From CBDCYN01 sp965224205 (GTDB lineage Bacteria; Planctomycetota; Phycisphaerae; Phycisphaerales; Phycisphaeraceae): DNA of 64,000 nt. The stretch spans positions 10,528 through 74,527 of the forward strand of contig CBDCYN010000010.1 in assembly GCA_965224205.1 (NCBI GenBank). The letters run 5' to 3'. Shown in pieces: positions 34,111 to 42,450 of the stretch. The notes under the pieces are model-generated. The model ran no database searches and was not told the origin of the DNA. It saw only the letters and a program-made list of their open reading frames with translations. The first letter of the stretch is position 1. Each line of letters begins with the position of its first letter. The position numbers were made by a program, and so were the translations under genes.

Positions 34111-35049
34111 TCAGTACGCAAGCTTCTTGCGCGGCGGGACGATATCGCGGGCAAGACCGACCAGGCCCAGAAGGCGGATCGTCCAGTATGTGATATCAAG
34201 TTCGAACCATCGCCTGCCATGCGAAGCAGCCCGCTGGTCGCCGTGATGGTTGTTGTGCCACCCCTCGCCAAACGAAAGCAGCGCAACCCACCACAGGTTC
34301 GTGGAGTTGTCGTCCGTCGAGTAGTTGCGGTAACCCCAGGTGTGCGCCGCGGAGTTGACGAACCACGTGCCGTGGTAGACGAACACGGTCCGCACGGCCA
34401 CGCCCCAGATCAGCCAGGACAACCCACTCGTCTCCCAACCCAAGTAGGCGGCCCACCATCCGCCCCCATAGCACATCGCGATCACCAACAGCTGAGGCAC
34501 GAGGAAATACCGATTGAGTAGGCGCATCCCCGGGTCGCGACAAAGATCCTGGGCGGCGCTGCATGCGGTCCAGGGCATCGCCCCCTGATTTTTTTGTAGG
34601 CACCAGAACACGTGGGACCAGGCGAAGCCGTGTGTGGGTGAGTGCGGGTCGTGGGTCTGATCCGAATGCTTATGGTGGAGCCGGTGTGTCCCGACCCACT
34701 GGATCGGGCCGCCCTGGCACGCTAGGCAACCTAGGGTCGTCAAGAGGTACTCAAACCATTTCGTGGTGCGGAAGCTGCGGTGGGTCAGCAAGCGGTGGAA
34801 ACCGAGGGTGATCCCTATTCCCGCGGTCAGCCAGACGAGCACTGCGGCGACCACCAGCCCGCTCCAGGAGAAATAGAACGGGGCAAAAAGGCAGCCAATG
34901 TGCATCGCGGCTATTCCAATGACAACGGGCCAGTCGAGACGGCGTACGGTTAGCCGGCGGCGCTGCGGGGCATCACCCACGTTGAGATGATCATTCACCC
35001 GGAAATGACTCGCCACGTGCTGCGTCATGGTTAATTTGGATTCGTCCAT
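34111..35049 (-). CDS. Acyl-CoA/acyl-lipid delta-9 desaturase
   Basis: 312 aa from ATG 35049 (GAGGA eight bases upstream); longer in-frame starts run into the leader RNA. Integral membrane di-iron enzyme that introduces a double bond into fatty acids. Three His boxes: HRLLTH, HRLHHKH and HNNHH. Hydrophobic segments surround them (VIGIAAMHIGCLFAPFYF; GLVVAAVLVWLTAGIGITLG). It is preceded by leader RNA copy 1, so it likely responds to the same signal as HflKC and others; cold or membrane stress is a reasonable guess. Confidence 0.93.
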   Translation of the reverse strand: MDESKLTMTQHVASHFRVNDHLNVGDAPQRRRLTVRRLDWPVVIGIAAMHIGCLFAPFYFSWSGLVVAAVLVWLTAGIGITLGFHRLLTHRSFRTTKWFEYLLTTLGCLACQGGPIQWVGTHRLHHKHSDQTHDPHSPTHGFAWSHVFWCLQKNQGAMPWTACSAAQDLCRDPGMRLLNRYFLVPQLLVIAMCYGGGWWAAYLGWETSGLSWLIWGVAVRTVFVYHGTWFVNSAAHTWGYRNYSTDDNSTNLWWVALLSFGEGWHNNHHGDQRAASHGRRWFELDITYWTIRLLGLVGLARDIVPPRKKLAY

Positions 35050-35094
35050 TAGATCCATCCTCAACCGTACCGACCTCCAGACTATTTCAAAAGC

Positions 35095-35199
35095 AAAAAA
35101 AGCCGACGTGGCTGAACACCCTGAGGTATTCGACCACGTCGGCTTACTCGTCAACAAGCCTCCCAGCATACAGCCGGGCTGCCGTTCATCTAGTCATCC
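35095..35199 (-). ncRNA. Leader RNA element, copy 1 (upstream of desaturase)
   Basis: Transcribed toward the desaturase. Order 5' to 3': GGATGACTAGATGAACGG, hairpin CCCGGC-TGTAT-GCTGGG, then GGCTTGTTGACGAGTAAGCC, and a long terminator hairpin GCCGACGTGG / CCACGTCGGC followed by T7. Inside the terminator loop GAATACC pairs with GGTGTTC, making nearly 20 pairs capped by TCAG. GGCTT can pair with the AAGCC that forms the foot of the terminator, so an antiterminator form is possible. The start codon is 46 bases after the T-run. Confidence 0.8.
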
Positions 35200-35241
35200 A
35201 ACTTATATACATTAACAACTTTACGCTTACTTACTATGGTT

Positions 35242-35269
35242 ATTATATCCGATTAACCGTATTGTGCAA
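35242..35269 (-). promoter_or_regulatory. Sigma-70-type promoter of leader RNA copy 1
   Basis: On the minus strand TTGCAC (35264-35269), 16-bp spacer, TATAAT (35242-35247). The surrounding AATACGGTTAATCGGATAT block is partly kept before copies 2 (AATACCGCTCATCGGA) and 4 (GGCTAATTGGATAT), which supports a shared promoter type. Confidence 0.65.
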
Positions 35270-35396
35270 ACAAACTGGACGCTAAACCTAAACTGGTGAA
35301 GTCGGTTATAAAGTTTTTGATAGGCGTGGTGGTTTGGTCCTTGCTCATCAGAAATAGGGACGCTTTGGGGAGAGGGGTCAGTTGTTCCCGACAGGC

Positions 35397-36533
35397 TCAA
35401 CCGCACGCACGGGTTGACCGCGTGCCGTGACCACGATTTCCGCCGCCGGCTGCAGCGAAGTCCTTCTCGGCAGCCTGGATGGCCACGAACTCGCCCACGT
35501 TGTCCATGGTTACCAATCCGACGAGTTCCCCACGCTGCAGTACGGGAACCGTGTGACATTGACAGCTTTGCAGACGGCGAAAGGCCGTCTCCAGCATCTC
35601 CGACGCATCGACGGTCTCAAACTCGCGCTGCATGGCATCGTCAACCAGTGTGTCCTGGCCGCGCTGCGTCAATCCGACAATCAAATCGTGACGCGTCAGG
35701 ACGCCCACCACCTTCCCGTTGTCCACCACGGGAAAGTCCTGCTGCGAGCCAGCCAGGATCCGCTCGGTAGCACGGGCTAAAGGATCGTGCGGAGTCAGCT
35801 TTTGAAAATCGGTAATCATCGCTCGCGCGACGGGGATACCGGCGAGCGAAGATTTCATTTGAGTCATGCTCGCCTCCTGCGCCGCTCCGATCCAAACGAA
35901 CAATGCAATGAACATCAGGAAGGGGTTGTAGAAGAATCCCAGGAATCCGAACACCAGAGCCATCGACTGCCCAATACTCGCGGCTATCTGCGTGGCTCGC
36001 GTGTACTCGAGTCTTGTCGCCAGCAGTGCTCGCAGAATGCGTCCGCCATCCATGGGAAAGGCTGGAAGCATATTGAAAACGACCAGTATCACGTTGACCA
36101 CCATCAGCCGTTGGAGAAATGGACCACTTGCCACGCTCAGTTGTTCCAGCGGCGCCCATACGCTGGTGAACTGAAGCAAGACAAAGAGGGCCGCCGCGAT
36201 GACCACATTGACGGCCGGTCCGGCTAGAGCCACCCACAGTTCCTGCAACGGTTTGTCTGGCATCCTTTCCAGGCGTGCCAGACCACCAATTGGCAACAGC
36301 GTGATGTCCCGTGTCTTGATACCGTATCGCGCCGCCATTAGCGCGTGGCCGAATTCGTGCAGCACTACGCACGCAAACAGCGCGAGGATGAATCCCACGC
36401 CTTCCAGCGTTTTTCCCACACTGGAGCCCGCCGACCAGTGACTCAGGACAATAAAGCCAATAAGGATCAGGAACGTGGCATGCATATACACGCCGATGCC
36501 TCGAAACTCGCCGATTTTCCAGGACCATTTCAT
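35397..36533 (-). CDS. Site-2 protease (M50) with CBS pair
   Basis: 378 aa. Zinc motif HEFGH in VVLHEFGHALMAARYG and the second metal motif NMLPAFPMDGGRILRAL, embedded in membrane helices, as in SpoIVFB-type intramembrane proteases. Two CBS motifs follow (VARAMITDFQKLTPHDPLAR; DAMQREFETVDASEMLETAF) and may bind adenine nucleotides. Likely cleaves a membrane-bound regulator. The gene lies 12 bp after the DUF502 gene on the same strand. Confidence 0.92.
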   Translation of the reverse strand: MKWSWKIGEFRGIGVYMHATFLILIGFIVLSHWSAGSSVGKTLEGVGFILALFACVVLHEFGHALMAARYGIKTRDITLLPIGGLARLERMPDKPLQELWVALAGPAVNVVIAAALFVLLQFTSVWAPLEQLSVASGPFLQRLMVVNVILVVFNMLPAFPMDGGRILRALLATRLEYTRATQIAASIGQSMALVFGFLGFFYNPFLMFIALFVWIGAAQEASMTQMKSSLAGIPVARAMITDFQKLTPHDPLARATERILAGSQQDFPVVDNGKVVGVLTRHDLIVGLTQRGQDTLVDDAMQREFETVDASEMLETAFRRLQSCQCHTVPVLQRGELVGLVTMDNVGEFVAIQAAEKDFAAAGGGNRGHGTRSTRACG

Positions 36534-36545
36534 GCGATAAGCCTT

Positions 36546-37274
36546 CTACTCGTGTTTGATCGTGTTGACCAGACGATCCTGGGCACGTTCGAGCTCGTTC
36601 AGCGGAACCACGTATTGGTCGGGAATTACCTTCGAGGACATCACCCCGATTGAGAAACAGATCTTCATCAGATCGTCAACCTTCATATCCACCTTCTGGA
36701 CCGAGTCGGCGGCGGCGAAAACGACGAGGCCGGACATTGGCAACGGCGATGTCGGCACGTAGACGATTTGGCACGCTTGGCCATTGAAACGGTAGACCTG
36801 ATCGGAGGCCAGCAGCCCGAGAAAGCCAGCGCCCGCCTCGCCTCCAAAAGCACAGTAGACGACCTTCATCCCCTGCAACTTGTCTGTTGAGTCGCGCTGG
36901 AGCATGTCGACGACCTGGGCCACCGGTCCATAGAGAACATTGACCAGCGGAATCCGTTCCATGGCCGCGTGAAACGCATTTTCAATCCTCTTTTTCCCGA
37001 CCGATTTCAGCAGAGCGCCCAGAAGCCAGATGGCCAGCAGGACGACGATCCAGCTTAGAACGGACGCCACCGTGGGATCGGTGACAAAACGAAGTCCCAG
37101 TTGGGAAAGTACCCGCCCCACGAAGCTTTCCGGACCGAGCCATTCCTTGAGCAAGCCTCCGGCCCAGGCCATGATGCCGAGGGTGATCACGATCGGGAGC
37201 AAGGCGAACAGACCCGCGAGAAAAGTGGACAGGATTCCTCTCTGCCAAAACCACGTGAGGGATTGTCTCATCAC
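36546..37274 (-). CDS. DUF502 membrane protein
   Basis: 242 aa. Two N-terminal membrane helices (GILSTFLAGLFALLPIVITL; VLSWIVVLLAIWLLGALLKS) and a soluble part with the DUF502 phrases IPLVNVLYGPVAQVVDMLQ and VVYVPTSPLPMSGL-like (QIVYVPTSPLPMSGLVVFA). Function unknown. A short minus-strand frame just upstream (ADQVGELVGSHVIANPAEG, 37250-37359) may be the remains of a small gene. Confidence 0.88.
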   Translation of the reverse strand: MMRQSLTWFWQRGILSTFLAGLFALLPIVITLGIMAWAGGLLKEWLGPESFVGRVLSQLGLRFVTDPTVASVLSWIVVLLAIWLLGALLKSVGKKRIENAFHAAMERIPLVNVLYGPVAQVVDMLQRDSTDKLQGMKVVYCAFGGEAGAGFLGLLASDQVYRFNGQACQIVYVPTSPLPMSGLVVFAAADSVQKVDMKVDDLMKICFSIGVMSSKVIPDQYVVPLNELERAQDRLVNTIKHE

Positions 37275-37438
37275 ATTCCTCTTTCGCCGCGTCGACCACG
37301 CCTTCTGCCGGATTCGCGATCACATGGCTGCCTACCAGTTCGCCGACCTGATCCGCCACGCGGGCGCCCGATTCGCCTCTGTATGTTCAGTTTTGTTTCT
37401 CATATCCGTTGCTCCTTTTGAAAAAAGGACGTGGTTGT

Positions 37439-37795
37439 CTAACCTTGCCCGCCAATATCAAACTCGAAAGCACTTGTTGGATCGAGGTGATCGATCAAGT
37501 CTTCTAAGCCTTCACTCCTTGCTTCGTGCGCGGCTTTAGCCTGGTCGAACATCGCTTTTAAGCCGTCTAGATCGAGCATGTGATTTGCCAGCATCGCGGC
37601 TTGAACAAATCCGATCCACCGATGCAGTTTGGTCGCAGTCCCGTCTTCTGCATTTTTTTCAATCTGGTCCAACATCCAGAGAAGGTGTTTCGGATGAAGT
37701 GATTTCGGTAGGTCCAGGACAGGCTTATCCCATTTCTGGATCAGACTTCTGCACTTTGCGGTCATGGCTACAACTAAAAGGCTGGTGTTATCCAT
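37439..37795 (-). CDS. Conserved small protein of the stress island
   Basis: 118 aa, soluble and helical (HLLWMLDQIEKNAEDGTATK; RWIGFVQAAMLANHMLDLDG) with an acidic end (LIDHLDPTSAFEFDIGGQG). The start is close to GGAG on the minus strand. It is the first gene after leader RNA copy 2 and probably heads the operon with DUF502 and the site-2 protease. No family recognised. Confidence 0.6.
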   Translation of the reverse strand: MDNTSLLVVAMTAKCRSLIQKWDKPVLDLPKSLHPKHLLWMLDQIEKNAEDGTATKLHRWIGFVQAAMLANHMLDLDGLKAMFDQAKAAHEARSEGLEDLIDHLDPTSAFEFDIGGQG

Positions 37796-37962
37796 CTGGT
37801 TTCTCCTTTAAGCAATTGAAAGTGATCGTCCGTGTCTCGCCACGATATTCGGCTTCGTTTTCCGTGGTCATGTACATGCTTCATTTTCCTTCTTGCGAAG
37901 AACTCACCGTCGCGCTACGGCTGTGCAGAGCCCGGCCAGTTTGACTCCGTCGATAATCGCAC

Positions 37963-38067
37963 AAAAAAAGCCGACGTGGCTGAACACCCTGAGGTATTCG
38001 ACCACGTCGGCTTACTCGTCAACAAGCCTCCCAGCACACAGCCGGGCTGCCGTTCATCTAGTCATCC
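37963..38067 (-). ncRNA. Leader RNA element, copy 2 (upstream of 118-aa gene operon)
   Basis: Same 105-nt arrangement as copy 1; the only differences seen are in the loop of the first hairpin (TGTGT for TGTAT). Terminator stem GCCGACGTGG / CCACGTCGGC and T7 are identical. A promoter-like TTGCAA (38133-38138) lies 16 bp from a weak CAATAA. 167 bases separate the T-run from the next start; no gene is seen there. Confidence 0.8.
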
Positions 38068-38305
38068 AACTCTCAGCGGAAATCAAATCCCGCTATCTTC
38101 ATATAAACTATTATTGTCCGATGAGCGGTATTTTGCAAGCAAATTTGATGTTGAATAGGTCGAATCGTCGAAAAATAGCCCCTCAACATTCAGTTTGAAA
38201 TGCTGGGATTGCAGGAGGTAACACCTTAATCCAGGTTCCCGTGCTACAACCTTGCGCAGATTTGTCCCGTGCACCCGCAATCTTTTTTTTTGCACCAAAC
38301 AGACC

Positions 38306-38686
38306 CTATTTCTTTTTGACTTCACGGAATAGGGGGGAATCGACCAGGGTGAAGAGTAGGACCTCTTCACCGGTAACGGTGCTGATGTCGTGGTGCAGGC
38401 TCAGTACTTTGACGCCGGTGATGTCGTGGATCATGGTTTCCATCATCGGTCGGGCGGTCTCGATCAGGTGGGTTCGCACCTGCTTGAGCAGGTCACGGCC
38501 CTTCTCCGTAGGGAGGGTCTTGACCAGTTGCTGCTCGGCGGCAGTCAATACTCCATGAAGGCGAACCACGAGAATATCTTGAATCAGGTGAGTATGAATG
38601 TCTTTGGGCCCTCGCCCCATGTACTCCCGCTCGAAACGGTTGATTCCCTCACATACGGCGGCCTCGATTTCGCCTTGGGTTTTCAT
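38306..38686 (-). CDS. DUF2294 (MpsC-like) protein, first copy
   Basis: 126 aa. Pattern of DUF2294/MpsC proteins: MKTQGEIEAAVCEGINRFER, EYMGRGPKDIHTHLIQDILV, VRLHGVLTAAEQQLVKT, and MIHDITGVKVLSLHHDIST. MpsC was named for a sodium-translocating, membrane-potential system, but the molecular role is unsettled. Its gene is between leader copies 2 and 3, divergent from copy 3. Confidence 0.85.
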   Translation of the reverse strand: MKTQGEIEAAVCEGINRFEREYMGRGPKDIHTHLIQDILVVRLHGVLTAAEQQLVKTLPTEKGRDLLKQVRTHLIETARPMMETMIHDITGVKVLSLHHDISTVTGEEVLLFTLVDSPLFREVKKK

Positions 38687-38894
38687 CGCTACCTCGAATC
38701 GGTCACAAATCGCGGGTGTAACACCAACGGAGCCAGTGAGGGTTCCTTGTCAATCAAACATCCGAACGCCCACATGGACCATGAAAAGATTCGATGTGGA
38801 TAGCGATTTCTAAATTCAACTTGCTTTCCTGACCCAGTGGACTACAGTGTAAAGTAATCGGAGTGCGAAGGCAGTACAAATCGACTCCGGCGTC

Positions 38895-38999
38895 GGATGG
38901 CTAGATGAATAGCAGCCCAGCTATGTGCTGGGAGGCTTGTTGATGAGTAAGCCGACGTGGTCGAATACCTCAGGGTGTTCAGCCACGTCGGCTTTTTTT
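38895..38999 (+). ncRNA. Leader RNA element, copy 3 (upstream of hflK)
   Basis: The most divergent copy. First hairpin is CCCAGC-TATGT-GCTGGG, where the wobble pair of the other copies (G-T) becomes A-T, keeping the stem. The terminator part is identical to copies 1 and 2 and ends in T7. Upstream, CGGAGT (38855-38860) and ACTCCG (38884-38889) form an extra 5' hairpin. hflK begins 36 bases after the T-run. Confidence 0.8.
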
Positions 39000-39035
39000 G
39001 TTTGGTGGTAGCTCTGGAGAGCGGCGTAGTCGAAG

Positions 39036-40049
39036 ATGAATCCCATGGAAAAATCTCAATTAAGTATCGAGGATATGCGGGATCGACTCAAACAGGTTAT
39101 GTCCGGTAGTGGCCCACGAGGAATCGTCGCTCTTGTCATCCTGGTTTTGATCGGCCTAGGCGTTTGGACGGCCTATTACACTGTACCGAGTGATTCTGTT
39201 GCGGTCGTACAACGTTTTGGTAATTATCTCAAGGACGTTCCGCCGGGGCTGCATTTCAAGCTGCCATTGGGCATAGATGCGGCGACAATCGTTCCTGTCA
39301 AACGGCAATTGAAGCAGGAATTCGGGTTCACGACCCCGGGCGCCAGCGATCCGTACCAGAGTCCTGGCCCTCGCGACGGAAGGCGCGAAACGCAGATGGT
39401 GACGGGTGACCTGAATGCCGCATTGGTGGAATGGGTGGTTCAGTACCGCATCTCGGATCCCGCCAAATTCCTTTTCGAGGTTCGGCAACCCAGTGAAACC
39501 CTTCGTTATGTTTCCGAATCCGTCATGCGGGAAGTCGTCGGCGATCGCACCGTAGACGAGGTGATTACCATCGGCCGACAGGAAATCGAAACTGAAGCGC
39601 TAGCCAAGATGCAGGCGCTCTCAACCAAATACGCGATGGGGCTCAGCATCGATCAAGTCCAATTGAAAAACATTAATCCGCCCAGACCGGTGCAGGAGTC
39701 GTTCAACGAGGTTAACCAGGCCCAGCAGGAGAAAGAGAAGCTGATCAACGAAGCCCGTCGCGATTACAACAAGGTGATCCCACTAGCCCAGGGGGAGAAG
39801 GATCAGCGGATCCGAGAGGCCGACGGCTACCGGCTCAAGAGGATCAATGAAGCAGAAGGTGATGCTGCTCGGTTCAGTGCATTATTGGCGGAATACAGCA
39901 AGGCCCCAGAGGTCACTCGCCGCCGCATCTATATCGAAACCCTGCAGGACGTCATACCGGGCATACGCTCCAAGATCATTATCGACGAGCAGTCGCGTGG
40001 CATCCTGCCATTGCTGAATCTCGATTCCCAGAATGGAGATCAGCCATGA
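39036..40049 (+). CDS. hflK: HflK-like SPFH membrane protein
   Basis: 337 aa. One N-terminal membrane helix (GIVALVILVLIGLGVWTAYY), SPFH/band-7 domain (SVAVVQRFGNYLKDVPPGLH; DLNAALVEWVVQYRISDPAK), then a long coiled coil (NEVNQAQQEKEKLINEARRD). HflK and HflC form a membrane cage around the FtsH protease and modulate it. No ftsH is in the window, so the pair must act with the chromosomal enzyme. Overlaps hflC by ATGA. The in-frame ATG at 39045 is an alternative start. Confidence 0.93.
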   Translation: MNPMEKSQLSIEDMRDRLKQVMSGSGPRGIVALVILVLIGLGVWTAYYTVPSDSVAVVQRFGNYLKDVPPGLHFKLPLGIDAATIVPVKRQLKQEFGFTTPGASDPYQSPGPRDGRRETQMVTGDLNAALVEWVVQYRISDPAKFLFEVRQPSETLRYVSESVMREVVGDRTVDEVITIGRQEIETEALAKMQALSTKYAMGLSIDQVQLKNINPPRPVQESFNEVNQAQQEKEKLINEARRDYNKVIPLAQGEKDQRIREADGYRLKRINEAEGDAARFSALLAEYSKAPEVTRRRIYIETLQDVIPGIRSKIIIDEQSRGILPLLNLDSQNGDQP

Positions 40050-41053
40050 ATAAGTTAATAGCCCTTTTAGCGATTTTGGGCATCGGGGCGTACGTCTTGA
40101 TGAGTTCGGTTTTTTATACGGTAAGTGAAGTTGAGCAAATGATCGTCACCCAGTTCGGCAAGCCTGTCGGAGACCCCGTGACTTCCGCCGGCCTGAAGGT
40201 CAAGGTGCCTTTTATCCAGGACGTCAATCCGATCGACAAGCGGGTTCTCGAGTGGGACGGCCGTCCGTCGGATATGCCAACCAAAGACAAGCTCTATATC
40301 TCCGTCGACCTCTTCGCCCGCTGGCGGATTACAGATCCCCTCCAGTACTTTCTGCGGCTACGCGATGAACGCAGTGCTCAGTCCCGCCTGGACGATATTC
40401 TAGGCAGCGAGACCCGTAACGCCGTCGCCAAGCATGAGCTGATCGAGATCATCCGCACCACCAAGGATCGTGTGCCGCTGCGCGACGCCCTGCTAACTGA
40501 TGCGGAAAAGAAGCTGAATATGGGAACCCTGGTTCCGATCCAGAAGGGCCGCAAACTGGTCGAGCAGGAGATCTTTGCCGCCGCCGCCGAGAAGGTTCGA
40601 GTGTTTGGTATCGAATTACTCGATATCCGGTTCAAGCGGATCAACTACAACGAAAGTGTGCGCCCGAAGATCTACGATCGAATGATCAGCGAACGGCGGC
40701 AGATCGCGGAACGATTCCTGTCGGAGGGTAACGGTGAGGCTGCCAGAATCCGGGGCAATCGCGTGCGTGACCTCAACAAGATTCAGTCTGAGGCCTACCG
40801 CCAGGTTGAAGAAATCCGAGGCGTGGCGGACGCGAAAGCCACCGAAATCTACGCGAGGGCTTACAACCAGAGCCCTGAAGCGGTGGCGTTCTATGAATTC
40901 ACACGGACCATGCAAGCCTATAGGTCCATCATTGCCAAGAACACGACCCTTATCCTTACCACAGACAGCGACCTCTTTAAATTTCTGAAGGGCATGACTC
41001 CGGATGGCGACGTTGTTCCAGCCCAACGTTCCAGAGAAAACGCTGAGAATTAA
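40046..41053 (+). CDS. hflC: HflC-like SPFH membrane protein
   Basis: 335 aa. Membrane helix at the start (NKLIALLAILGIGAYVLMSS), SPFH domain with EVEQMIVTQFGKPVGDPVTS and KLYISVDLFARWRITDPLQY, and a C-terminal helical stretch (ADAKATEIYARAYNQSPEAV). Partner of HflK; its start overlaps the hflK stop. Length as in the family. Confidence 0.93.
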   Translation: MNKLIALLAILGIGAYVLMSSVFYTVSEVEQMIVTQFGKPVGDPVTSAGLKVKVPFIQDVNPIDKRVLEWDGRPSDMPTKDKLYISVDLFARWRITDPLQYFLRLRDERSAQSRLDDILGSETRNAVAKHELIEIIRTTKDRVPLRDALLTDAEKKLNMGTLVPIQKGRKLVEQEIFAAAAEKVRVFGIELLDIRFKRINYNESVRPKIYDRMISERRQIAERFLSEGNGEAARIRGNRVRDLNKIQSEAYRQVEEIRGVADAKATEIYARAYNQSPEAVAFYEFTRTMQAYRSIIAKNTTLILTTDSDLFKFLKGMTPDGDVVPAQRSRENAEN

Positions 41054-41150
41054 AGGGACACGCACGAATCAGGTGTGTCGTCTGATGAGTTTTATCTGGG
41101 GAACGTGAGATTTTATGACGGCTAATTGGATATGACATAAGTTAAATAAT

Positions 41151-41176
41151 GGAGCGAGAAGTATGGTTCTCGCTCC
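41151..41176 (+). promoter_or_regulatory. Perfect 10-bp hairpin before leader RNA copy 4
   Basis: GGAGCGAGAA (41151-41160) pairs with TTCTCGCTCC (41167-41176) around GTATGG, ending five bases before the conserved element. Copies 2 and 3 have different hairpins in the same place, so a variable 5' hairpin may be part of the leader. Confidence 0.5.
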
Positions 41177-41181
41177 CAATC

Positions 41182-41286
41182 GGATGACTAGATGAACGGC
41201 AGCCCGGCTGTGTGCTGGGAGGCTTGTTGACGAGTAAGCCGACGTGGTCGAATACCTCAGGGTGTTCAGCTACGTCGGTTTTTTTT
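41182..41286 (+). ncRNA. Leader RNA element, copy 4 (upstream of second DUF2294 gene)
   Basis: Same layout. The 3' arm of the terminator reads CTACGTCGGT, so two C-G or G-C pairs become G-T wobbles and the stem survives; T8 follows. The next gene starts 155 bases later, with a second terminator-like hairpin in between. Confidence 0.8.
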
Positions 41287-41369
41287 GCCACTAGTAACGA
41301 TGATGAACGGCAAGGAGGAGAAAGATTCGGGGCGGAAGGAGAAAAATAGCGCCGATGCGTAATCGGCCT

Positions 41370-41412
41370 GCCCCCGCGTTGTCTAGGGACAGCAGCGGCG
41401 CGAGGGGCTTTT
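41370..41412 (+). terminator. Second terminator-like hairpin before DUF2294 gene
   Basis: GCCCCCGCG (41370-41378) pairs with CGCGAGGGGC (41399-41408) with one bulge and is followed by TTTT. It lies 30 bases before the ATG, so it could act as a further attenuator. Confidence 0.5.
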
Positions 41413-41441
41413 AATACATTTGCTCATGAAAGAGGAACCAT

Positions 41442-41840
41442 ATGCCAGAGAACAAACAAACGATGACGCAGCAGATTGCAAAAGCGGCCAATGATTTTCA
41501 GCAGAAGAGGACGGGCCACACACCGAGAGCCGTGACGGTGGTTCTCGGCGGTAACACGGTGGTGATCACGCTGCATGACGCGTTGACACCCGCCGAGCAG
41601 GAGACGGCCAAGAGTCCCGCTGGCGCCGCGCAGGTGCAGGAGTTTCACCGCCAGCTTTTCGCCAGCAACGCCAAATCGTTGCGGGAGGAGATCAAACGCA
41701 TCACCGGGGTGGCGGTGCGCGAAGCCACCGCGGAAGTTGAGCCAGCAACTGGAACCGTCATCCATGCCTTCACCACCGGTACGATGGTACAGGTATTTCA
41801 GTTGTCGCACGAGATCGCACCGGGGAGCTGGAGCGGTTGA
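41442..41840 (+). CDS. DUF2294 (MpsC-like) protein, second copy
   Basis: 132 aa; GAGGAAC upstream of the ATG. Features QQIAKAANDFQQKRTGHTPR, AVTVVLGGNTVVITLHDALT and EEIKRITGVAVREATAEVEP follow the same pattern as the first copy at 38306, with low identity. The end of the frame is followed at once by the ferritin-like gene. Confidence 0.85.
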   Translation: MPENKQTMTQQIAKAANDFQQKRTGHTPRAVTVVLGGNTVVITLHDALTPAEQETAKSPAGAAQVQEFHRQLFASNAKSLREEIKRITGVAVREATAEVEPATGTVIHAFTTGTMVQVFQLSHEIAPGSWSG

Positions 41841-41881
41841 CCGGGGGCCCGGACCGAGAACGCGAACGGTACGGAGGTTTC

Positions 41882-42436
41882 ATGACCCTGTCGCACGAAC
41901 AAATGATCGGTCATCTGAATCGCTTGTTGGTTACCCAACGCTGTTCATTGGCCCGTTACCTCAGCAAATCACTTTTCTGGACGCATCGGGGGAACGAGGC
42001 ACTGGTGAAAGCAATCCGTGGCATCTCTGATGACCAAAAACACTACGCTCATCGGCTGATCGAAGCGATTGGAGAACGGGACGGGCGCGTCGAGTCGACA
42101 TCATTTCCGATGGCGTTCACGTCGCTCAATGATCTGGCATTGGACTACCTGCTGACCAGGCTGATTGAGTATCAGCGGCGCGACCTCCAAGTGATCCAAC
42201 AATGCGCGGCGGAATCGGTCAAGGGCACGCTGGCACCGAGCTTGGGCGAGGAAATACTCAGAAGTGAGCGGGAGCACCTCGACATTCTGAAGAGTTTTTC
42301 ACTCACCCAAAGCTTGCCTGATAAAACCCGACACAAGACCGGCCAGGGTGAGGCGCGAACAACATCGCCGAGCGGTGGAACGGCTTACGCTCGCTCCCGG
42401 CGGTCAGGTGCCGCCGAGGCACGGCAATGGGAATGA
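41882..42436 (+). CDS. Ferritin-like (bacterioferritin-type) protein
   Basis: 184 aa from ATG 41882, which has GGAGGT directly upstream. Four-helix pattern with metal-type residues: QMIGHLNRLLVTQRCSLARY, DDQKHYAHRLIEAIGE, EYQRRDLQVIQQCA and SEREHLDILKSF. It may store iron or destroy peroxide. The C-terminal 35 residues are basic and disordered. The presumed first Glu of a di-iron centre is not obvious, so activity is uncertain. Confidence 0.65.
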   Translation: MTLSHEQMIGHLNRLLVTQRCSLARYLSKSLFWTHRGNEALVKAIRGISDDQKHYAHRLIEAIGERDGRVESTSFPMAFTSLNDLALDYLLTRLIEYQRRDLQVIQQCAAESVKGTLAPSLGEEILRSEREHLDILKSFSLTQSLPDKTRHKTGQGEARTTSPSGGTAYARSRRSGAAEARQWE

Positions 42437-42450
42437 AAGGAAGGGTAGCC

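Noticed and set aside
36982..37359. A 125-codon minus-strand frame overlapping the DUF502 start
   Set aside because: Only its first 35 codons lie outside DUF502; most is the wrong frame of that gene. At most a small-gene remnant.
37796..38305. Possible gene between the 118-aa protein and DUF2294
   Set aside because: Apart from leader RNA copy 2 and a promoter-like sequence there is no frame with a ribosome site.
35095..41286. The four 105-nt repeats as CRISPR or as transposon ends
   Set aside because: They are kilobases apart, differ in orientation, have no spacers, and each ends in a terminator just upstream of a gene; leader RNA explains them better.
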